Source: an uncultured Clostridia bacterium (lineage in GTDB: Bacteria > Bacillota > Clostridia > Oscillospirales > CAG-272). From it: 18,538 nucleotides of DNA. The stretch covers positions 1-18,538 of the forward strand of contig CANQMJ010000038.1 of NCBI GenBank assembly GCA_947624945.1, in the 5' to 3' direction. The notes under the pieces are model-generated. The model searched no databases, had not been told where the DNA came from, and worked only from the letters and a program-made list of their open reading frames with translations. How positions within the stretch are numbered: the stretch's first letter is position 1; each line of letters opens with the position of its first letter. Shown one piece after another: positions 1 through 6,228 of this stretch. Made by a program: the position numbers and the translations under genes.

Positions 1-1138
1 CCATGCCCTTTTCGAATCTGCCCGAGCTCTCGGTGCGGATGTTCATCGCCTTCGCCGTTCTGCGGACGGAGACGCCGTTGAAGTTCGCGGACTCGAATAT
101 GACGGTCGCGGTCGAGTCCGTGATCTCGCTGTTCGCGCCGCCCATGACGCCCGCGAGGGCGACGGGCTTGTTGTCGTCGGCGATGACGAGCATGGAGGAG
201 GTGAGCGGCGTGTCCTCGGATTCGATGTCGAGCGATTTGTAGAGCTCGCCGTCGTGAGCGCGGCGCACGTGGATATGAGCGCCGTCGAGGCACTTATAGT
301 CGAACGCGTGCATCGGCTGACCGTATTCGAGCATGACGTAGTTCGTGATGTCGACGATGTTGTTTATCGGGCGGACGCCCTCGGCGCGTAGTCTCGCCCT
401 CATCCAGAGCGGGGACGGCGCTATCTTCACGTTTTTGACAGCCTTCGCGCAGTAGCGCGGGCAGAGGTCGGGAGCTTCGATGTCGACTTTGATGTAGTTC
501 GTCACGTCGTCGCCGTCGCCGAGAGGCTTCACCTGCGGCGTCGAGATGTGGCATTCGCGGTCGAACGTCGCCGCCGCCTCCTTTGCGAGTCCGATGATGG
601 ACAGGCAGTCGGGACGGTTCGGCGTTATCTCATAGTCGACGACGATGTCGGAAAGCATGAGCGCTTCGCGTATGTCGACGCCGACCTTGTCGGCGAACTC
701 TTCGCCGAGGATGCAGATGCCGCTGTTGTCGTTGCCGGGCATGTCGTGGCTCGTGAGTCCGAGCTCGCCTATCGAGCAGAGCATACCGTCGGACGGCAGT
801 CCGCGCAGCTTGCCCGCCTTTATCTTGACGCCGCCGGGGAGCGTCGCCGGAGCCTTTGCCGCCGGCACTATCGCGCCCTCGAACACGTTCTGCGCGCCCG
901 TGATTATCTGACGCGGCGCGCCCTCGCCGCAGTCGACGGAGCAGACCCAAAGATGGTCGGAGTCGGGGTGGCGCTCCATTTTGACGACTTTTGCGACGAC
1001 GACGTTTTCGATGTCGGTCGCGAGGATGTCGAACAGCTCGACCTTGCTGCCCGTGTCGGTCATTCTGTCGGAGAAATATTTCGGGTCAAGGTCGTCGACC
1101 TTGACGTAATCATTGCACCAGTTGAGTGAAAGCTTCAT
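1..1138 (-). CDS. pheT: Phenylalanine--tRNA ligase beta subunit, N-terminal part (gene continues beyond the left edge)
   Basis: The beta chain of the alpha2-beta2 phenylalanyl-tRNA synthetase, a cytoplasmic enzyme that charges tRNA-Phe. Reading the minus strand from the ATG at 1138 gives an uninterrupted 379-codon frame to the window edge, roughly half the family's usual ~800 residues, so the gene is cut by the window and not truncated. It opens MKLSLNWCNDYV, typical of PheT. It continues into the EMAP-like tRNA-binding fold (ERHPDSDHLWVCSVD, about residues 54-68; then GMLCSIGELGL) and into the B3/B4 editing and B5 region (TPNRPDC and later). A purine-rich AAGGGGG site lies a few bases upstream. 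Only 15 bp separate it from the pheS stop, so the two are co-transcribed and share the T-box leader. Identity is clear from sequence and from synteny with pheS. Confidence 0.96.
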   Translation of the reverse strand, partial: MKLSLNWCNDYVKVDDLDPKYFSDRMTDTGSKVELFDILATDIENVVVAKVVKMERHPDSDHLWVCSVDCGEGAPRQIITGAQNVFEGAIVPAAKAPATLPGGVKIKAGKLRGLPSDGMLCSIGELGLTSHDMPGNDNSGICILGEEFADKVGVDIREALMLSDIVVDYEITPNRPDCLSIIGLAKEAAATFDRECHISTPQVKPLGDGDDVTNYIKVDIEAPDLCPRYCAKAVKNVKIAPSPLWMRARLRAEGVRPINNIVDITNYVMLEYGQPMHAFDYKCLDGAHIHVRRAHDGELYKSLDIESEDTPLTSSMLVIADDNKPVALAGVMGGANSEITDSTATVIFESANFNGVSVRRTAKAMNIRTESSGRFEKGM

Positions 1139-1153
1139 TTTCCTATCCCCCTT

Positions 1154-2170
1154 TTATCTGAACTGCGAGAGGAAACGCAGGTCGTTTTCGTAGAACAGAC
1201 GCAGATCGTCGATGTGATACTTGAACATAGCGGCGCGCTCGATGCCGATGCCGAACGCGAACCCGCTGTAAACGTCCGGGTCGATGTCGCAGCCGCGCAG
1301 CACGTTCGGATGCACCATGCCGCAGCCGAGCAGCTCTATCCAGCCCTCTCCCTTGCAGAGACTGCACCCCTTGCCGCCGCATGCGAAGCACGAGACGTCG
1401 ACCTCCGCCGACGGTTCCGTAAACGGGAAGTGATGCGGGCGGAAGCGTATGCGCGTGTCGGCGCCGAACAACCCTTGAGCGAACGCGAGCAGCGTACCGC
1501 GAAGATCGCTCATCGTGATCCCTTTGTCTACGACGAGTCCCTCTATCTGATGGAAGTTCGGCGAATGCGTCGCGTCGAGCTCGTCGGAGCGGTAGACGCG
1601 TCCCGGCGAGATTATGCGTATCGGCGGCTTCTGCTTCTCCATCGTGCGCGCCTGTACGCTCGACGTCTGCGAGCGCAGAAGTATTTTGTCGGTGATGTAG
1701 AACGTGTCCTGCGTGTCGCGCGCGGGGTGTCCTTCGGGAATGTTGAGCGCCTGAAAATTGTAATAGTCAAGTTCGACCTCGGGTCCGTCGACGATAGTGA
1801 ACCCCATGCCGAGGAATATATCCTCCATGTCGCGCTGAACCTGTGCGAGCGGATGGCGTCCGCCGACCGGCGGCAGCTTCGACGGCATCGTGACGTCGAG
1901 GCGTTCTGCCTCGAGTCTCGCCTCCTTCGCGTGAGCTTCACGCTCCGCTTTGAGAGACGTGATCTTTTCCTCGATATAGGCGCGGACCTCGTTTGCGAGA
2001 GCGCCTATCGCGGGTCTTTCGTCCGCCGACAGCGCGCCCATGCCGCGCAGAACTGCGGTCAGCTCGCCCTTTTTGCCGAGGTATTTGATGCGCAGCGCCT
2101 CAAGGTCTGCGCCCGCGTCGCGAAGCGCCTCTTCCGCCTCGGCTTTTATCGCTAAAAGCTTGTCTTTCAT
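1154..2170 (-). CDS. pheS: Phenylalanine--tRNA ligase alpha subunit
   Basis: Catalytic alpha subunit of PheRS, 338 residues, full length for bacterial PheS. Residues 1-90 form the charged N-terminal coiled-coil arm that contacts tRNA. The class II core follows. Motif 2 is seen at about 189-211 (GRVYRSDELDATHSPNFHQ). The active-site stretch FPFTEPSAEVDV lies at about 248-259. Motif 3 is at about 303-317 (GFAFGIGIERAAMF). A Cys cluster at 261-272 (CFACGGKGCSLC) is the variant found in many Firmicutes PheS and may bind metal; that is inference. The ATG at 2170 follows a GAAAGGAAA Shine-Dalgarno sequence. The gene is first in a pheS-pheT operon, and the upstream T-box terminator places its expression under uncharged tRNA-Phe control. 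Confidence 0.98.
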   Translation of the reverse strand: MKDKLLAIKAEAEEALRDAGADLEALRIKYLGKKGELTAVLRGMGALSADERPAIGALANEVRAYIEEKITSLKAEREAHAKEARLEAERLDVTMPSKLPPVGGRHPLAQVQRDMEDIFLGMGFTIVDGPEVELDYYNFQALNIPEGHPARDTQDTFYITDKILLRSQTSSVQARTMEKQKPPIRIISPGRVYRSDELDATHSPNFHQIEGLVVDKGITMSDLRGTLLAFAQGLFGADTRIRFRPHHFPFTEPSAEVDVSCFACGGKGCSLCKGEGWIELLGCGMVHPNVLRGCDIDPDVYSGFAFGIGIERAAMFKYHIDDLRLFYENDLRFLSQFR

Positions 2171-2195
2171 TTTTTCGGTTTCCTTTCATGTTATG

Positions 2196-2226
2196 AAAAA
2201 GCTCCGTCCCGAAAATGGGACGGAGC
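2196..2226 (-). terminator. T-box regulated intrinsic terminator before pheS
   Basis: A perfect 10-bp GC-rich stem (GCTCCGTCCC at 2226-2217 pairing with 2210-2201 on the minus strand, 6-nt loop) followed by TTTTT at 2200-2196. It competes with the antiterminator that includes the T-box core just upstream. Confidence 0.95.
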
Positions 2227-2455
2227 ATGATTCCGCGGTACCACCCAAGTTCCCGACAGTTATACTTCGGGCGCTCTGCGGTCTGTAACGGGACCGTCCC
2301 GTGACACGCTACAGGACGCGCACAAACGTGCGCACGTTCACATGTCCTGCTCCGGGGCGAAATGCTCATCGCCGCGCCGCACGCCTTCTCACCTGTCGGC
2401 GCTCTCTTTGGCGACGTTATGACGTTCGCGGTCCCCATCAATGCATTTAGAATAT
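2196..2455 (-). ncRNA. T-box riboswitch, Phe-specific (pheST leader)
   Basis: A leader RNA that binds uncharged tRNA-Phe and switches between terminator and antiterminator. On the minus strand the invariant T-box core GGGTGGTACCGCGG lies at 2246-2233, just before a 10-bp terminator stem. Upstream are the AGAGAGC motif of Stem I and a GGTGAGAAGGCG apical segment. The candidate specifier is UUC at 2361-2359, followed by GCCCCGGAGC, the usual context of a T-box specifier codon. UUC is a Phe codon, matching the downstream pheS. Leader length of about 285 nt from the inferred start to the pheS ATG is normal. Existence of the T-box is certain. The exact specifier position is my reading without a covariance model. 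Confidence 0.95.
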
Positions 2456-2461
2456 AAACGT

Positions 2462-2490
2462 ATTCTACCACTGTTTTTCGAATATGTCAA
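2462..2490 (-). promoter_or_regulatory. Sigma-A promoter of pheST
   Basis: On the minus strand a perfect -35 TTGACA (2490-2485), a 17-bp spacer and -10 TAGAAT (2467-2462). The expected transcription start is near 2455, at the front of the T-box leader. Confidence 0.88.
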
Positions 2491-2503
2491 GTTTTTGCAT
2501 AAA

Positions 2504-2524
2504 GAAACTTTCGGGGAAAGTTTC
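2504..2524. repeat. Short perfect inverted repeat upstream of pheST
   Basis: GAAACTTTC (2504-2512), a GGG loop and GAAAGTTTC (2516-2524) form a perfect 9-bp stem just outside the pheST promoter. No T-run follows on either strand, so a terminator role is not supported. It could be a protein-binding site or relic hairpin; the function is unknown. Confidence 0.5.
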
Positions 2525-2606
2525 GGAAAGCGTCGGACGGGGCGATCACGAAAGAAAGATGTGCCTTTGTAAAAGCAAAAATTTCACGTTAATTTGTGAA
2601 AAGTGC

Positions 2607-2635
2607 TTGACAAATCATTGTTTTTGTGGTATAAT
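2607..2635 (+). promoter_or_regulatory. Strong plus-strand promoter P1, copy 1 of a duplicated element
   Basis: Perfect -35 TTGACA (2607-2612), 17-bp spacer, extended -10 TGG plus TATAAT (2630-2635). It shares its upstream flank (GTGAAAAGTGC) and its downstream flank (ATAGGCGGT then CAAG) with the promoter at 3203-3231, although the two spacers differ. No protein gene starts downstream in the plus direction, so a non-coding transcript is the likely product. Confidence 0.85.
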
Positions 2636-2641
2636 ATAGGC

Positions 2642-2920
2642 GGTTCAAGAAAGCCAGTGTTTCCCCCACTCTTTCCGCGAAGCGATGCCGCCACCGTCCA
2701 AATAACGGTATCGAGCCGTAGGCTTCCGGTTTCACCTATGCGTACCGTGCTCATGCGATGCTCGGCGCTGTCAGCGTCCGACGCAGACACGATGCTTGGA
2801 CGGCGCAGTCGACATGCCGCGAGGGAGCTGTTCGCAGGAAGTGTTGACGCGATATTCTTTTGGAGAGGGGGTTCGGGCGTAGGTTGGCGCGAAGCGACAA
2901 ACTACCACCTTTCTCTTTTT
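2642..2920 (+). ncRNA. Candidate structured non-coding RNA driven by P1
   Basis: Between promoter P1 and a hairpin with a U-rich tail lie about 279 nt with nested pairing. CCGTCCAA (2694-2701) matches TTGGACGG (2796-2803). Inside it ACGGTA (2705-2710) matches TACCGT (2743-2748). Inside that CGTAGG (2717-2722) pairs with CCTATG (2735-2740) using one G-U. It ends in a regular hairpin at 2879-2905. I do not recognise it as SRP RNA, 6S RNA, tmRNA, RNase P RNA or any riboswitch I know. An open frame at 2603-3172 overlaps it, but it would start inside the promoter and has no ribosome-binding site. Existence as a transcript is inferred. Confidence 0.35.
2879..2920 (+). terminator. Terminator-like hairpin ending the P1 region
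   Basis: Stem GTAG/CTAC, then TTG/CAA, then CGC/GCG closed by a GAA loop, the three blocks separated by single G-A mismatches (2879-2905). Four bases later comes TTTCTCTTTTT (2910-2920). The gap and the mismatches make it weaker than a classic terminator. Confidence 0.4.
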
Positions 2921-3180
2921 AAGAAAGGGTCCTCATCCGGCACCGTCTCTTTCTTGCGAGAAAGTCCCCCTTGTCAAAAACCTGTTCGAAGGTTTGAAAG
3001 ACGTCACCACGTCAGGTGTGCAAAGATAGTTGCCGGTCGTTACAGACTGTACGAACATCCGCGTGTGAGCAGTATCTCCTCACTACGTTCGGAGCTACGA
3101 CACGTTTTCGCTTCGCGAAAAGTGTGGGAGATGCCAGTTGCGGTAACGGGTGAGCGAGTACGCGAAAAGTAAAAAATAAT
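2921..3180. other. Gene-free, hairpin-rich intergenic stretch
   Basis: No supported gene. Perfect or near-perfect small inverted repeats follow each other. These are CTTTCT/AGAAAG (2949-2964), AAACCT/AGGTTT (2978-2995), GACGT/ACGTC (3000-3013), TACAG/CTGTA around one base (3041-3051), and TTTTCGC/GCGAAAA extended by ACAC/GTGT across one bulged base (3100-3125). Together with P1 and P2 this makes 2491-3315 the only long non-coding region of the window. It could be part of a longer P1 transcript, a degraded repeat element, or a set of protein-binding sites; the sequence alone does not decide. Confidence 0.5.
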
Positions 3181-3202
3181 ACATAATTTTGTGAAAAGCG
3201 CT

Positions 3203-3231
3203 TTGACAAATCACAAAAAATATGGTATAAT
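3203..3231 (+). promoter_or_regulatory. Strong plus-strand promoter P2, copy 2 of the duplicated element
   Basis: Perfect -35 TTGACA (3203-3208), 17-bp spacer and extended -10 TGG plus TATAAT (3226-3231). The flanks match P1: GTGAAAAGCGC upstream and ATAGGCGGT then CAAG downstream. It points toward the 3' end of the convergent uppP gene, so it does not serve a protein gene. Confidence 0.85.
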
Positions 3232-3237
3232 ATAGGC

Positions 3238-3321
3238 GGTCAAGGAGATGGGGGCGGTTGCGACGAGCCGCTGTGCGCCGGAAAGCGCATGAATCCGCCG
3301 CGCGTCAGATTCGTTTTATTT
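3238..3321 (+). ncRNA. Candidate small RNA of about 80 nt driven by P2
   Basis: Downstream of P2 three stems are lined up. GCGGT/GCCGC lies at 3254-3271, including one U-G pair. GTGCGC/GCGCAT lies at 3273-3290 with a CGGAAA loop. GAATC/GATTC lies at 3291-3312 and is followed by TTTTATTT (3314-3321). Promoter, stable hairpins and a terminator-like end within about 85 nt are what a small regulatory RNA looks like. I do not recognise the family; the SRP GGAAG-loop consensus is absent. A 14-codon frame from 3247 is possible, but its AGGAG sits directly against the ATG, so translation is unlikely. The last bases overlap the uppP stop codon on the other strand. Confidence 0.42.
3291..3321 (+). terminator. 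Terminator-like stem of the P2 small RNA
   Basis: GAATC (3291-3295) pairs with GATTC (3308-3312) across a 12-nt GC-rich loop, then TTTTATTT. The stem is short, so confidence is limited. Its U-run covers the convergent uppP stop codon. Confidence 0.4.
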
Positions 3322-4155
3322 CGGAAGAAATCCCGTCACGAGCACGACGGCGCCGAGCACGATCCTGTATACGCCGAACGACGAGAACGTGTGCCTTTTG
3401 ACGTAGTCGGTGAGGAATCGTATCGCGTACATCGACACAACAAACGCGACGACGCATCCGATCATGAGCGCCCCCCACTCGGTCGAGGTCATCGCCGTCT
3501 CCGCGTCGAGCGCGTATTTGACGGCTTTGAGTCCGCTCGCGCCGAGCATCGTCGGTATCGCCATGAAGAACGAGAACTCCGCCGCCGCAGTGCGCGACAG
3601 TCCGAGCAGCATCGCGCCGAGTATCGTTGAACCAGACCGCGATGTACCGGGTATTATTGCAAGCACCTGAAACGCGCCTATCAAAAGCGCGGTCTTTATC
3701 GGTATCTTGTACGGGCTTTTGATCGTCGGCTCCTTGTCGGCGCGGTAGCGCTCGATGATGATAAAGAGGACGCCGTATATTATCAGCGTCGCCGCGACGA
3801 CGGGTGCGTTATAAAAGTGAGCGTCGAACCAATCGTCAAGAAGCAGTCCGAGCACCGCGGACGGTATGACCGACACGACGACGATGAACCACAAGTGCCA
3901 CGTTGCGAGCTTCTGATTTTCGGTTTTATTTTTGCCGAACGGCCACAGCTTGTCAAAATACGTCACCACGACGGCGAGTATCGCGCCGAGCTGTATCACG
4001 ACGCGGAACATCTCGAGGAAGCTGTCGCTGAGTCCCTTGAACGGTATCCATTCCTCGAAAAGTATGAGATGTCCCGTGCTCGACACGGGCAGCCATTCGG
4101 TGATACCCTCGACGATGCCGTAAAATATCGCCTTTACAAGCTCAAGAAAATCCAT
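3316..4155 (-). CDS. uppP: Undecaprenyl-diphosphate phosphatase (BacA/UppP family)
   Basis: Integral membrane enzyme that dephosphorylates undecaprenyl pyrophosphate to recycle the lipid carrier for peptidoglycan and other wall polymers; overexpression of the family gives bacitracin resistance. With the ATG at 4155 the protein has 279 residues, normal for the family. Both signature regions are present: EGITEWLPVSSTGHL at 17-31, holding the conserved Glu, Ser and His, and PGTSRSGSTI at 169-178, holding the essential Arg. The rest is hydrophobic with several membrane helices. A longer frame begins with TTG at 4170. I prefer ATG 4155 because the GGAG inside that extension is correctly spaced as its ribosome-binding site. 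It lies 21 bp after the U32 gene and is the last gene of that operon. Confidence 0.97.
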   Translation of the reverse strand: MDFLELVKAIFYGIVEGITEWLPVSSTGHLILFEEWIPFKGLSDSFLEMFRVVIQLGAILAVVVTYFDKLWPFGKNKTENQKLATWHLWFIVVVSVIPSAVLGLLLDDWFDAHFYNAPVVAATLIIYGVLFIIIERYRADKEPTIKSPYKIPIKTALLIGAFQVLAIIPGTSRSGSTILGAMLLGLSRTAAAEFSFFMAIPTMLGASGLKAVKYALDAETAMTSTEWGALMIGCVVAFVVSMYAIRFLTDYVKRHTFSSFGVYRIVLGAVVLVTGFLPK

Positions 4156-4164
4156 AAAGACACA

Positions 4165-4168
4165 CTCC
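4165..4168 (-). promoter_or_regulatory. Ribosome-binding site deciding the uppP start
   Basis: GGAG on the minus strand, nine bases before ATG 4155. It makes the in-frame TTG at 4170 unlikely, because the site would then lie inside the coding region. Confidence 0.7.
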
Positions 4169-4176
4169 AAAAAGTT

Positions 4177-5418
4177 TTATACGGAACGCAGTATGTCGCC
4201 CGGCTCGACGTCGAACGGCATGTTCACCGTGTACTCCATTTCCGGGTGCGGCGTCGAGTCTATCGTCTCGCCGTCACCGCCTGTCAGCTCCGTCACTGAA
4301 AACCGTCTCCCGACATGTCCCGGCGATACGATTTCTACCTCGTCGCCAAGGCAGAGCTTGTTTTTCTGGCACATACGCGCCGTACCCGCAGTTTTATCAT
4401 ATGACAAAACTGTTGCAAGATATGATTTGTCGCGCAGATATCCGCCCGAGCTGACCGTGTTCGCGCCTTCGTTCGGAGCGCCGTAGAAAAATCCCGTGCA
4501 GTATTCGCGGTGCGACACGCTCTCAAGCTCGCGCATAAGGCGATCGTCAAAGACGTATCCGTCGCCTTCCCTGCCGTAGCTGTCGATCGCTATCCTGTAC
4601 GCGTTAGTCGTGACCGCCGTATAGTACGCGCTCTTGACGCGTCCCTCGATCTTGAAGCTGTCGACGCCCGCCTCGACGAGCTCCGGCACATGCTCTATCA
4701 TGCACAGATCGCGCGAGCTCATGACGAACGTCCCCTCCGGGTGCTCCTCGACGGGGATAAGCGTGCCGGGGCGCTTTTCCTCCATTATCTCGATGCTTTT
4801 GACTTTGTAGTTCCATCTGCACGGCTGCGAGCAGTTGCCTCTGTTCGCGTCGCGTCCCGTGAAATAGTTGGAAAGCAGGCATCTGCCGCTGTACGATATG
4901 CACATTGAGCCGTGTATGAACGCTTCGAGCTCGAGCGTGCCGGGCGTGTTCGCCCTGATCTCCCGTATCTCGTCGAGCGTCAGCTCGCGCGCGAGCACGA
5001 CGCGCTTCGCGCCGAGTCTGTGCCATGCGCGGCACGCGGCCGCCGACACCGCCGACGCCTGCGTCGATATGTGTATTTCGAGTTCCGGCGCACGCTCGCG
5101 CACAAGGTCGACGACGCCGATGTCGGAGACTATAACGGCGTCCGCCTTCGCGTCAGCGAGCATGTCGATATAAGACGCAAGCTCGCCGTATTGCTCCGTG
5201 CGCGGCATTATGTTGACCGTGACGTAGAGCCGCCGTCCGTTTTCGTGCGCGACCTCGACTGCCTCGTATATTTCCTCGCGTGTGAAATTGTCGCACGCGG
5301 ACCGCATGCCGAACGATTTGCCCGATATGTATACAGCGTCGGCGCCGTATCTTACGGCGGCGCGGAATTTTTCCATGTTGCCCGCCGGAGAGAGCAGCTC
5401 GGGAAGTTTCTTATTCAT
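4177..5418 (-). CDS. U32 family protein, TrhP/YegQ-like (tRNA U34 hydroxylation candidate)
   Basis: A 413-residue U32 'peptidase' family protein. Members such as TrhP (YegQ) and B. subtilis YrrN/YrrO act in prephenate-dependent formation of 5-hydroxyuridine at the tRNA wobble position; RlhA modifies 23S rRNA; a few were described as collagenases. The N-terminus ELLSPAGNMEKFRAAVRYGA is the family opening. The signature lies at about 166-203: EAFIHGSMCISYSGRC, then ANRGNCSQPCRW. Its four cysteines (173, 180, 196, 200) are the probable Fe-S ligands. The C-terminal part is the beta-rich domain typical of longer members. The start ATG overlaps the end of the upstream regulator gene by 8 bp (ATGAATAA), implying translational coupling. 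The tRNA modification role is more likely than proteolysis, but which U32 subgroup it belongs to is inferred. Confidence 0.88.
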   Translation of the reverse strand: MNKKLPELLSPAGNMEKFRAAVRYGADAVYISGKSFGMRSACDNFTREEIYEAVEVAHENGRRLYVTVNIMPRTEQYGELASYIDMLADAKADAVIVSDIGVVDLVRERAPELEIHISTQASAVSAAACRAWHRLGAKRVVLARELTLDEIREIRANTPGTLELEAFIHGSMCISYSGRCLLSNYFTGRDANRGNCSQPCRWNYKVKSIEIMEEKRPGTLIPVEEHPEGTFVMSSRDLCMIEHVPELVEAGVDSFKIEGRVKSAYYTAVTTNAYRIAIDSYGREGDGYVFDDRLMRELESVSHREYCTGFFYGAPNEGANTVSSGGYLRDKSYLATVLSYDKTAGTARMCQKNKLCLGDEVEIVSPGHVGRRFSVTELTGGDGETIDSTPHPEMEYTVNMPFDVEPGDILRSV

Positions 5419-6100
5419 GCGACGCCTCCGCGTTTCCGTTTTCGCCGTCGGCGTCGGCGTCCGCGTCTTTATCTTTGTCCTTTTTCTTTTTCTTCGGCAG
5501 CTTGTCCCTGTACTTTTTAGCCGGACGTATTCCGAAGCCGAGCAGCGTCGTCAACTCGAGTATCGCGGCGGCGACGAAAACGAGCCATATGCTGCGCTGC
5601 TTCATGATGGTCACGAACAGCGCCATCGCTATCGTCCATATGACGAGCGACGTACACGTAAAGCACCACAGCCGTCCGCTCCACACGCAGCATAAAACGA
5701 GCGCCACGACCGCGGACACGGGCGCCGCCCATACGAAAAGCTGCCACGCCACGATGCCGTACGCGTAGCACGCCGCGAACGACGATACGGCGATGAACCA
5801 TATCCCGAGCAGCGATATGAGCGTTATGAGCGTCTGATTGCGCGTCATCCTGCGCCGCGGTTTTTCGGTCTCCGGCAGCTCGGACTTGTCGTGTTCCTCG
5901 AGCAGGTAGTCGACGGTTACGCCGTACATGTCCGCGATCGTTTTGAGCACCGCGACGTCGGGCATGCTCTCGGCGCGTTCCCATTTCGACACCGCCTTGT
6001 CCGAGTATGAAAGGCGCGCCGCTACCTCCGCCTGCGTCAGCTTCGCCGAGACACGCAGACTTATGAGATTTTTCGCGATTATGTATCTGTAATCGGTCAT
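5411..6100 (-). CDS. XRE-family transcriptional regulator with C-terminal membrane domain
   Basis: A 229-residue fusion of an N-terminal HTH_3 DNA-binding domain and a membrane domain. Residues about 7-65 hold the Xre/Cro-type helix-turn-helix (LTQAEVAARLSYSDKAVSKW, then PDVAVLKTIADMYGVTVDYL). After a charged linker come about four hydrophobic helices (roughly 92-190). The tail is strongly basic then acidic (a run of lysines, then alternating Asp-Ala) and probably disordered. Such HTH-membrane proteins are common in Clostridia; their ligands are mostly unknown. The longer frame to 6139 adds residues with no good initiation site. ATG 6100 has AAAGGGGA at proper distance. It is first in an operon with the U32 and uppP genes and overlaps U32 by 8 bp. 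Autoregulation is plausible but not shown. Confidence 0.88.
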   Translation of the reverse strand: MTDYRYIIAKNLISLRVSAKLTQAEVAARLSYSDKAVSKWERAESMPDVAVLKTIADMYGVTVDYLLEEHDKSELPETEKPRRRMTRNQTLITLISLLGIWFIAVSSFAACYAYGIVAWQLFVWAAPVSAVVALVLCCVWSGRLWCFTCTSLVIWTIAMALFVTIMKQRSIWLVFVAAAILELTTLLGFGIRPAKKYRDKLPKKKKKDKDKDADADADGENGNAEASHE

Positions 6101-6150
6101 GGTGTCCCCTTTCGTTTGCTTTCCGCGGCGTGCGGTCATTCGTTCTTTCT

Positions 6151-6179
6151 ATTTTATCAGCTTTCACGTCAAAAGTAAA
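6151..6179 (-). promoter_or_regulatory. Promoter of the regulator-U32-uppP operon
   Basis: On the minus strand -35 TTTACT (6179-6174), 17-bp spacer, extended -10 TGA plus TAAAAT (6156-6151). A closer TTGACG is present but only 10 bp from the -10, so I do not use it. Confidence 0.6.
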
Positions 6180-6228
6180 TAGATTTGCGGCGAAACTTTC
6201 AAAAGAAAATGAGCACGCAAATTCGGCG

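Noticed and set aside
548..1129. Long plus-strand frames opposite pheT and pheS (also 1214-2155)
   Set aside because: They are antisense shadows of clearly homologous genes, with arginine-rich, domain-free translations.
2603..3172. 189-codon plus-strand frame in the intergenic region
   Set aside because: It would start within promoter P1 between the -35 and its own upstream edge, has no ribosome-binding site, shows no recognisable domain and runs through several perfect hairpins. It is more likely open by chance in GC-rich DNA.
3247..3291. 14-codon frame that could be a leader peptide downstream of P2
   Set aside because: The AGGAG abuts the ATG with no spacing, and nothing on the plus strand follows that it could regulate.
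3236..3300. GGCGG...CCGCC pairing at the 5' ends of both P1 and P2 transcripts as a shared closing helix
   Set aside because: The GGCGG probably lies at or before the transcription start (about 7 bases after the -10), so it would not be fully in the RNA; it is better explained as part of the conserved promoter flank.
3238..3321. P2 RNA as SRP (4.5S) RNA
   Set aside because: The conserved GTCAGGTCCGGAAGGAAGCA domain IV sequence is absent.
3289..3630. 113-codon frame antisense to uppP, beginning in the P2 transcript
   Set aside because: It has biased Arg/His composition, lies opposite a conserved gene and would cross the terminator-like stem at 3291-3321.
5414..5470. Alternating Ala-Asp tail of the XRE protein, similar to the Ala-Asp tail of the MFS transporter (about 12560-12589)
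   Set aside because: Short low-complexity runs of GCN-GAC codons arise easily in this GC-rich genome; no evidence of a shared function.
6183..6222. ATTTGCG/CGCAAAT inverted repeat after the EcsC gene as a terminator
   Set aside because: The stem is 7 bp with a 26-base loop and no clean U-tract; too weak to call.
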